64,000 nucleotides of DNA, from contig JALIZF010001567.1 in the NCBI GenBank assembly GCA_029948255.1, positions 353,592 through 417,591 on the forward strand, given 5' to 3'. How positions within the stretch are numbered: position 1 is the first letter of the stretch; each line of letters begins with the position of its first letter. Under the pieces are notes generated by a model that saw only the letters and a program-made list of their open reading frames with translations, was not told the origin of the DNA and did no database searches. The DNA comes from Telmatactis stephensoni (Eukaryota > Cnidaria > Anthozoa > Actiniaria > Isophelliidae). The translations under genes were made by a program, and so were the position numbers. Below, piece by piece: positions 56,516-64,000 of this stretch.

Positions 56516-57965
56516 CTGGATTTCTTAGTCCAGTCCCAGACTCTCTTTCTTGCCGCTCCAGGACTCGCGGAGAAAGAGAGTCCAGTATAACTTGCATGCG
56601 CATGTGCAAAATGAGCCAATCAATTGATTAATTAGTATTTTGCGAGCTTGAAATATGCAAATGTCAGTGTTTGGCACAGGGATTCCCAGACCTTAACAGT
56701 TTGGGCTTCCTGTGGTCTTTTAATTTTACCAAAGAATGTATGAAACGATATTCAAGTAAAGATATCTCATGAAAAAAGCCTTAATTTACTTGGGATTTAG
56801 TTCAAAATTGAGGAATGTTGTATTATTTCTCCAAATTTGTGAAATCGTGGCTTGCTTAACTCCGAGGAAACTTTGAGCTGTTTTGCAACGGTTCAGCGAG
56901 TGCATATATTTACACAAGGGAAGACAGCTTTTTGGGGGGTCGCTGAAAATGCCACTTAACGTCTATAAACTCTTCAGTTAACTGCGTAATGACATAAATA
57001 TATACGAATTCTCTTTAGTAAAGAAGTATTAGCTTGAAATATTGAGAATTAGTAGGAGAAAATCGACGTTTTCAAAGCATCAATTAAGCTGGATTGAAGC
57101 AGCAGTTGGCTGATCACACAGGGGGTAGACGACGGGCAAATTTGTACTTTTTTGCTAAGAATAGGGAGGGGCTGGAGCACATTTTTGCTAGTCAAGGTGT
57201 GAAGTTGCCAATAAAATCATGAACGTTGGTTCCAATATGGATGAAGAGCAGGAACTAGACAATTTGCGAAATATTTTAATAGAAAAGGCTATCAGTGGAC
57301 ACAATCTTGCAATCATTGGCGCAGCCGGCACTGGGAAAACAACTCTTGTGGGAAAAATAATTGAATCAGTTAATCACCAAGGAAAAAAACATACTCGTTG
57401 TAAGTGCAACCACCGGAGCTGCATGTGAATGTTATGAACGAGATCGAGAAAACCACGCGGTAAACTAGATTCTTTCTGTGGAATTGCACCCTCCTTCGAA
57501 CTAAGACAATCCATACTAGTAGAGACATGCCGGCTAAGTTCTCCGGCAGTGGAATATGTAAATCAGTACAAATTAATGTGCCTTGTGTAAATATATAACT
57601 TAGAAGAATTTTGTTTTGATAAACTGCTTCAAAAGCATATTTGAAGATAAGGAAACGTAAATGGATAACTAAACAAGGTATTTCTTTTGTTTAAGAGCTT
57701 TAATTCAGGTTTTGAGACACGTTTTCGGCACGAAATTTTTGGTTCTTTGATGCGTTATCGCACAACAGCCATTTATGAATACATTATCTACCGTTGAAGA
57801 CCACAGGAAGCCCAAACTGTTAAGGTCTGGGAATCCCTGTGACATGAATGTGGTGATCGCGTGGTCACTAAACTGACATGCGCATGCAAGTTATACTGGA
57901 CTCTCTTTCTCCGCGAGTCCTGGAGGGGCAAGAAAGAGAGTCTGTGACTGGACTACTGGATTTCT
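56516..57965. mobile_element. Mutator-like (Pack-MULE-type) element carrying a helicase fragment, 1.43 kb
   Basis: Element 56526-57955 has TIRs of about 80 bp that start TAGTCCAGTCnCAGACTCTC and differ at only a few positions. The 10-bp CTGGATTTCT lies directly outside both ends (56516-56525 and 57956-57965); 9-11 bp duplications and long TIRs are the Mutator pattern. Each TIR also contains its own hairpin (GACTCTCTTTCT pairing with AGAAAGAGAGTC). A second inverted pair around GGGATTCCCAGACCTTAACA lies inside (56677-56722 and 57795-57845). No transposase, but a PIF1-like helicase fragment is enclosed. Confidence 0.8.
57219..57477 (+). pseudogene. PIF1-like helicase fragment (Walker A and motif Ia), frameshifted
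   Basis: An ATG at 57219 opens a frame reading NLAIIGAAGTGKTTLVGKII, a P-loop of the PIF1/RecD kind. It then meets a run of seven A near 57382; from there the next frame reads ILVVSATTGAACECYERD, fitting motif Ia, before a stop near 57470. So a one-base indel separates two parts of the same domain. Only about 80 codons remain and no later helicase motifs are seen. It is wholly inside the Mutator-like element. Other P-loop ATPases are possible. Confidence 0.55.
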
Positions 57966-58152
57966 TTGACTCTTTTTGTTGGGCCAATGTGGCTTCGTCG
58001 TTATCTCCGAGTCTTTCTCTAGTTCTTTGCATCCTCCAACTTTCTACACTGAGTGAACTGTGCTTATGAAGCTTCTTGCTGCACGGCCATATTTATGTGA
58101 TTTCAACGAATGATTAAAATTCCAGTGAGAAATATTTACAATAAACGACTGA

Positions 58153-58297
58153 TAGAGTGCACGCACTTAATCCGTGTAACATAGATAGTACAAAATAGTG
58201 CTAAATTATGGTAATTTCTTCGTTTCCTATTGTCTAATCAACACTATTTAGTAGTAATTAGTAGTGTTTGTTTCACGGATAAAGTGCATGCACTCTT
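58153..58297. mobile_element. TA-flanked MITE, family copy D (141 bp)
   Basis: Element 58155-58295 begins GAGTGCACGCACTTAATCCG and ends CGGATAAAGTGCATGCACTC. Same family as 16072, 16417 and 41988. Confidence 0.75.
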
Positions 58298-58400
58298 TGC
58301 TAAATAGCGATCGAATCCACATAATTTTGGTATTTCTAATCCCTGAATGATAAATTATAACACTTGTGCTTGCATGCTATTTTCGGAAAGCGTGCACAAT

Positions 58401-59070
58401 TAAGGTAGCTCACTATGGTTTCAAAGACCATTATACCAATGGTAAAAGTGGATAATATACTGCTTAAAATTTATACTTTGACAACCGTACAGCCAACCAT
58501 ATGACAGACCATGAATCAGGGAACCGTTTGATATGAAACTCATTGCTCGAAAGGTTGCTATAGCAACGTGACGTCAGCATTAAGGAAGGTCATTGTTTCA
58601 ATAAAATGAGTAAAAACGCAAGTTTTCTACGGTGAACTTTTTTTTTACAACTCACAAAATCTATTTTCCACATTATCATACAGCCACTATCAAAAGTTAG
58701 CTAACTTCGTGACATCAGATTTTTCTCAATTTAGAAAAACCGAAATTTGACAATATCTCATATTCTGATGTCCAGAATATTTTTAAAATCGATCATACAA
58801 TCACAAATTAAAGCAAAGTTTCATATTATTTTTAAAAAATCAACTTTTACCGTGGAAACTTCGAGCAATTAAAATTTAATTGGTAAAAAGGGACCTTTTT
58901 ATGGAAGCTGTAGCGTTGCTATGGTAACATCCATGGGATCATGGCCCTTACAACAAATCGTAAAACTCATAATCTTCAATATAACTGGTCTATAAGCTGT
59001 CAATATGCAAACAAACTTGATTTTAAACATGACTTTTTCATTTAGTATCAGTATCCACTATAACTATAGG
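58401..59070. other. Possible degenerate TTAA-type element; no gene seen
   Basis: The left side reads TTAAGGTAGCTCACTATGGTT, similar in form to the TTAA elements at 22178 and 54843. A weak inverted match (AACTATAGGGAGCTGTAAAGG) is at about 59050-59070. The ends do not match well enough to be sure. Confidence 0.3.
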
Positions 59071-59273
59071 GAGCTGTAAAGGCGTCAGACCATGGTTTGT
59101 TCCTAAGTCTTCCAATCAAGGCTACGGTAGATCGATATAGTTTTATTAGAATAATTTATAGTAATTTGGAAAAAAGGAATCGTTGACCGAAGGGAGAGGG
59201 AGGGGTTATACGTACTTGGTTCCGTGCAAAACCGCAAACACATTCCACACAAACTGTCAGTTCATTATCACTT

Positions 59274-59675
59274 AGGCCTACAACGGCGTGCAGAACCTGT
59301 TGAGACACTGTCCCAATTTTGGCCTTAATTAGCCAACCCTGTTTTATGCTCCCCCTCCCCCCTCTCTCAATGTTGAGTAGGCCGGGGAGATTCCTCAGCT
59401 AGGCCCAACACTTGACCAAACCAACATTGAGTCGGGGGGAGGGGGATTCAGAATATATGGCCGTTCCACGACTTACATGATGGGTATAATATCAAAGAAC
59501 GTCAATTTTAGGGCACAATGTCTCAACTATTCTGCACGCCGTTGTAGTTCAAACGTCGCATCTCACATCTGCTGAATTCAATGCAAATGAGATGATAATG
59601 AGAAGAAACAAAAGATTTGAATAATTTGCATTGAGTTTCGTACATGTGAGATGCGACTTTTGAACTAGGCCTTAT
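59274..59675. repeat. Nested inverted repeats (three hairpins in one 400-bp unit)
   Basis: Arm 1: TACAACGGCGTGCAGAA (about 59279-59295) with TTCTGCACGCCGTTGTA (about 59530-59546). Arm 2, inside it: CCCCCTCTCTCAATGTTG with CAACATTGAGTCGGGGGG. Arm 3, after it: AAACGTCGCATCTCACAT with ATGTGAGATGCGACTTTT. The order suggests stacked foldback insertions. No coding signal. Confidence 0.65.
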
Positions 59676-61470
59676 TGTTTTACGATTCCAGAATTCCAAA
59701 TAGTAGACGTTTTTGCTTTACCGCCATTTTCGAATTTCTTTGTTTAAAATATCACGTACGCGTATCATGTAAATTTGTCAATAGTAATGTAAATAGCCAT
59801 AACAAAGACTATACTAGGTATAAGTATCGCGGGCCCACGAATCCCTGACGGTTGAAATCTGAGCCTAACTCAAGTATCTTAAGACCTGGGTTGAAAGCCA
59901 AAACCTTCAAAATACACTTATTTTTGTTATGAGCAAAACGTCTTGATAAAAATTTACCAGACTTCGTCTATGAACAGATATCCATCTAATGATCAACCTT
60001 AAGTTGGGCGAAGTAGGGCGAAGCTTATAAATAAATAAAAATAAATAAATTAAGTGATGATTTGTAAGTTTCACTGGTCACGTGACCAGAAAAGTGGAGA
60101 AAAGTAGTTTTTCTAAAATGGGGATACGAGTTTTATTAACGAGATAAAAATTATGCTTTTAAAATCATTGCCATATGGCACCTCAACATCCTACGTTTAG
60201 ACATTATGTTTATGATAGGTAGTAAAGGAGATATTTGAAAATATAAATGAGTACCAACTGGTCACGTGACCTGTTTTGACGAATAACTGCTTAAAGAGAG
60301 TTGAAGGTAAAAATGTCTAAACGCCCAATTATTGAGAACTGGCATTAAAATCTATTTCATGCCACAGCTTTCAGGTACAGATAATGGCCATCTCCCCATT
60401 TTAAATCAAATTTTTGGGGTTTTGGAAGTGAGGTTCAAAGTCACGTGACAGCCAAACCCCAAACTTTTCCTCCTTAAATGTTAAAGTCATGAAGTTATGT
60501 GTCCATGCAAATTTTGGTAAGGATTGAGCAGAAAATGAGGATAGAAGAAAAATAAATTGATTTTAACCATAATTGGCCTTCAACACAGACCTTAACATAC
60601 TTGAGAAGACTATACCATCAAACATGTATATATATATATATCATCTAGTTAATTGCACAAACACTGACTATCGTTCAAGGTGTGACATCTCAAAAGCATA
60701 GACAGTAGCTATAAAAGCAAAAAAAACAAAAAAAACTAAGAACCCAGGCACTCTCAGGCTGAGAAGCTAAAATGAATACCGCTGTAAGTGTTGGGATCCC
60801 TGTGTACTTCAATGTTGACTTTATGAATGGCTTGTAATCACTGAAGAAATGCACATCTTTGTGTAAATGTAACTTTCCAGGGGATTAGAAAATACAGTTT
60901 GCTTCATTTTCATGTAATCCATTTTGTTGACAAAAATGAAATAAAAAAGTTTATGAAGTTGATGAACAATCACAGACAAAAGCAAAACTATGAAGCAATG
61001 GAGCCACCAAAGAAAAAATAATTTTGGAGAAAAAACAGGCTAAGGATAACCCTAAGGATATGAAAAAAATAAACAGGAAATAGAGGAAAGATGGTCGTAA
61101 CAATACAAAACTATGGATTTTGCTTAGAAACAAGAGCTGTAAAACAAGTTAGCACACATATAAAACTATGGATTCATGTATTTATGATGATGCTTATGTA
61201 ACTTAATAACCATGAATTTCTGCACTCACTTTTCTAGTCTGTGACGTGGGCTAAATGTGATATGTAATTCTCTGAAAGCTCAGTTCTCATGTATATTTTT
61301 GAAGGCATCAACAAGTAAAATGGTTCCATTTATGTTTGTAATATATTGAATGGAGGGCGTTTCCCTTTCATTATAAAGCAAGAGGGAACATTAGATCTTT
61401 TTTGGGGTTTAAAGATCTGACTGATAGAATTAAGAGGAAAATGATATCAAAAACCCTGTGCATTCACTAT
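59676..61470. other. No gene seen; second set of CACGTGACC units
   Basis: GTCACGTGACC-type palindromes at about 60075, 60262 and 60440 are spaced like those at 54.5-54.8 kb and share neighbouring words (TGACCTGTTTTG, GTCACGTGAC), so the two regions are probably diverged copies of one repeat. TA and A-rich simple runs occur at 60630-60650 and 60720-60740. No exons recognised. Confidence 0.4.
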
Positions 61471-61472
61471 TT

Positions 61473-61579
61473 AACACTTATTGACTGTGACCGAGGGAAA
61501 CAGTATGTTTTGTGGTCCCGAGGCGGTCTCGGGACCACAAAACATACTGCTTTCCCGAGGTCCCAGTCAATAAGTGTTT
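61473..61579. repeat. Near-perfect inverted repeat, about 107 bp
   Basis: The arms include AACAGTATGTTTTGTGGTCC (left) and GGACCACAAAACATACTG (right), separated by GCGGT, and extend to AACACTTATTGACTG / CAGTCAATAAGTGTT with small interruptions. Confidence 0.8.
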
Positions 61580-61580
61580 T

Positions 61581-62009
61581 GTTATATACCAACTGTCAAA
61601 GAACAAAATAAAAAGCAAAACGTTGCTGCCTACAGTTAAAGTTTTTAATCGAAATTCACACACAACTGACCTTTTTTCACACATAGTTTTTTGGAGAATT
61701 GTTGCAGCTTTTTTGGTGACATTCCTGGTTGGTTAATATCATCTTTTTCTCGGAATAAATGTTGTGTATTGGTCTTAAAAGTTTGACAATAAACACATGT
61801 TTTGCCTCATGAATGAATTTGTAATTTACGCATGGTGCCGCCTTCAAAGCTCAATCAACTTCCGGTTTTGTTATTAATGGTCAATAAAATTCACTGTTGC
61901 CCGCTGAGAGTTGTTGCTAGGGAAACAGCAAAATCTGTTGACGTTCACGTGATGCGCTCTCGCCCAATCAGAGCACGGAAAAAATTGACTTTGACAGTTG
62001 GTATATAAC
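61581..62009. mobile_element. Possible MITE with 21-bp perfect TIRs, 430 bp
   Basis: GTTATATACCAACTGTCAAAG at 61581-61601 is the exact reverse complement of 61989-62009. The hairpin at 61473-61579 abuts its left end. No ORF with support inside. Confidence 0.55.
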
Positions 62010-62362
62010 AACATTATTTATTATGTCATTCTAAAGGATTAATTTGCTTTCAAGCGAATCAATCAATTCTCCTTCACTCTCATGTATATTATTTCAATTT
62101 ACTTCAGTTCCACACACATCTACAGTTCTTGGTAAATTGACTGGTGATAGCTGGTTATCTTCTAAATTTCAAGTTGATTGATCATGCAGTTTTTTTTCCA
62201 TAGTCAACAATAGTAGATAATGTATTTTTATTCTAGTAATTACATGGTTTCATGATAGAGTAGCAAAGAGAGTGCTATAGCTTCATTCACAATGCTTTGA
62301 GAAAGCATGCTATTTTGAACATTCTCAATTTGTACTCCTTTCACCTAAAATATATCATTGTA

Positions 62363-62941
62363 TTATGCTATACTCTGGAAATAATGAACTAAACCATTTA
62401 TTGACAATAGGTCAAGCAGTACACATGTTCCTTGAGGATGGCTTCTACCGTATAAATCCCTTGCATGAGAATCAAATATTTTGAAACCTGCAGTACCATT
62501 ACAATATATGGCAACAGCTGTGCACCCAACTGTTAACACAAAATTGGTGAAATTTTCAGACAGAAAGTGACTCAAAGGCTCTTGTAAAGAAGTGCAGTAT
62601 TGATATCCTTCTATTGCAGTTTCTTGATGTATAGTACCGGTGTAGCTTTCACTATATTGAAGTTGATAGTCAGTATATTCAACATTGCTGGTAATTCTGT
62701 CTGCATTAAAAAGGACTGTCTGGCTAATTGAGACAAACCTGAATACAACTGATTTCCATATGCTCATTATTGATACAAGGTCATTGGCAGAAGTGATTCC
62801 TTGTTTGTTATTGTAAATCAAAGAGCACAAACTCATTGCAAAAAATTGTTGTCCTGCATTTTGTCCAAATACCAAGTAACTCATCACCTTGGCTATCAAT
62901 AAAATTTGAGGTTTAGGATTTTTCCTATGGGTATACTTCAT
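62363..62941 (-). CDS. Cysteine-protease-like ORF (C76/OTU-like), 192 aa, probably inactive
   Basis: The C-terminal part reads FVLTVGCTAVAIY, then FKIFDSHARDLYGRSHPQGT and CVLLDLLSINGLVHYFQSI. That resembles the Asp-Ser-His segment of papain-fold proteases that occur with PIF1-type helicases in animal transposon proteins and as peptidase C76-like domains. The N-terminal part FGQNAGQQFFAMSLCSLIYN sits where such domains carry the catalytic Cys (GxQCxAxSL pattern); here that position is Phe. So the fold may be kept but catalysis lost. The frame is open and starts at an ATG (62941). No intron or partner domain was found. The family assignment is from memory of motif form and is tentative. Confidence 0.4.
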   Translation of the reverse strand: MKYTHRKNPKPQILLIAKVMSYLVFGQNAGQQFFAMSLCSLIYNNKQGITSANDLVSIMSIWKSVVFRFVSISQTVLFNADRITSNVEYTDYQLQYSESYTGTIHQETAIEGYQYCTSLQEPLSHFLSENFTNFVLTVGCTAVAIYCNGTAGFKIFDSHARDLYGRSHPQGTCVLLDLLSINGLVHYFQSIA

Positions 62942-63709
62942 CTATATATTTTGCAGTAATTTGCTACATGGGTCTCACTCTTGAGGGGACACATCAGTTT
63001 GTTAAAAGAAAATATTGTTATTTACCAATGCTCGATAATTCATCTTCCTTATAATTAGACGAATTCTTCCACAACAATTATAAAAAAATGTCGTTTTATT
63101 TTGTTTTCTAACATTGACATGTAAACAACTGGTTCTTTCTCGATGTAAGAATCCCCAAGACATTGGAATAATAGTCAAGAACAAAGACCCTGGAACGATA
63201 CAATAGCCTGGAAAACAAAGATCTCTGAACCGAATTACAGTACGATTATTACGTATACATCGAGAAAGAACCAAACAACTACACTGTCAGATGACGAAGG
63301 TATAAGTACATGAAAGAATACGAGCATAGATCTAACCTTTCTGCTCTTGTTCCTTAGAGATTTCAAAGTTATTATCGGTATTCTGCTTGGCTAACGATCA
63401 CGAGTAAATCGGCGACGATGCTTACATAGAAGGTTATCCCTATCAGATCAGCATTAGATAACTTTGATATATTATCAAAGGTTCGCTCATAGCTGTGATG
63501 CAGAGCTCTGGCTGTGATGTACCATGTTCTCGATAAGGTTCACTCACAAATGTTCGCATTGAACCGTTCCGAAAAACACTCGACAGGTCTACCACGAATG
63601 GTGGTGTACATATTTTGTATGCGTATTCAGCGTATTATCCATAGTATTTGTGTTTACATTCAGTCCCTTCAAGAGTTAATCGCTTTCTCCGCCATTACCA
63701 GATCAAATG
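62942..63709. other. No gene seen; small inverted repeat
   Basis: GGTTCTTTCTCGATGTA at 63131-63147 is inverted at 63256-63272. The small ORFs 63002-63274 (minus) and 63514-63750 (plus) have no recognisable family. Confidence 0.35.
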
Positions 63710-63784
63710 CAATCTCGTACTCTGAGCCTGCGTTCCTCTTGGTCAGCTGACCAAACAGGAACGCAGGCTCAGAGTACGAGATTG
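63710..63784. repeat. 75-bp near-perfect palindrome
   Basis: The arms CAATCTCGTACTCTGAGCCT and its complement extend to a centre at TTGGTCAGCTGACCAA with one or two mismatches. Confidence 0.85.
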
Positions 63785-63929
63785 ATCACAGGCTGTTGTG
63801 CGTAGTTAAGTACGGGCAATGCGTATTAAGGACATGACCTGCGATTCCAAATTTCAACCCAGGCCCCCTACGGGGGCTAAGTAAAAAACCTAGCTCTAAT
63901 AACGAATACCCTACTGGTTTAGCGAAAAT

Positions 63930-64000
63930 CCCTAACCCTTAACCCTAAACCCTAACCCTAACCTAACCCCCTAACCCTAACCCTAACCTAACCCTAACCC
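63930..64000. repeat. Degenerate CCCTAA telomere-like array
   Basis: About 11-12 units of CCCTAA with variants (CCCTTAA, CCCTAAA, CCTAA, CCCCCTAA), reaching the end of the window. On the plus strand a normal right chromosome end would show TTAGGG; CCCTAA here means the array points inward, as an interstitial telomere-like sequence, or the sequence continues beyond. Confidence 0.85.

Overview
The window looks like nuclear DNA of an animal, most likely an anthozoan cnidarian such as a coral or sea anemone. It is AT-rich, has spliced genes with GT-AG introns, carries metazoan-only genes (a HEXIM-type P-TEFb inhibitor and a heparan sulfate 6-O-sulfotransferase), and is crowded with short inverted-repeat transposons, LINE remnants and one Ty3/gypsy element. 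The taxon is an inference; nothing here fixes the species.

Genes. (1) 2621-3589, minus: three exons of a nucleoside diphosphate kinase; the last part of the gene, with the active-site His, is not in the window. (2) 7901-12127, minus: a Ty3/gypsy Gag-Pol ORF with a tRNA-Leu-type primer site, a complete right LTR and a left LTR cut to 29 bp. (3) 16570-17649, minus: heparan sulfate 6-O-sulfotransferase in one exon. (4) 18193-18903, plus: HEXIM-like gene, divergent from (3) across about 540 bp. (5) 21152-37201, minus: a complete 15-exon STIP1/Hop co-chaperone gene (555 aa), whose introns hold at least seven inverted-repeat or tandem-repeat insertions, including a 1.16-kb giant palindrome and a 1.75-kb TIR element with a minisatellite. 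(6) 37914-39765, plus: a decayed LINE. From 40 kb to the right end no intact host gene was recognised: there are LINE debris (44.3-45.3 kb), a 0.75-kb satellite (50 kb), MITEs, a possible orphan SLC5-like exon (53.1 kb), a 1.43-kb Mutator-like element carrying a broken PIF1-like helicase fragment (56.5-58.0 kb), and a 192-aa protease-like ORF that lacks its expected catalytic Cys (62.4-62.9 kb). The last 71 bp are a degenerate CCCTAA array.

Themes. The host genes are unrelated housekeeping or signalling genes: nucleotide metabolism, Hsp70-Hsp90 client transfer, transcription pausing and heparan sulfate modification. They do not form an operon or pathway. Most of the other DNA is explained by mobile-element families, several with clear target-site duplications (6 bp at 5.0 kb, 8 bp at 31.1 kb, 10 bp at 56.5 kb, TTAA at 22.2 and 54.8 kb, TA for a four-copy family). 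The most unusual items are the Pack-MULE-like helicase capture, the telomere-like array that runs in the wrong direction for a right chromosome end, a perfect 104-bp palindrome inside a tRNA-like sequence, and a possible tyrosine-recombinase/ZMYM-like exon inside a non-autonomous TIR element. I found no evidence for a wholly new gene system.
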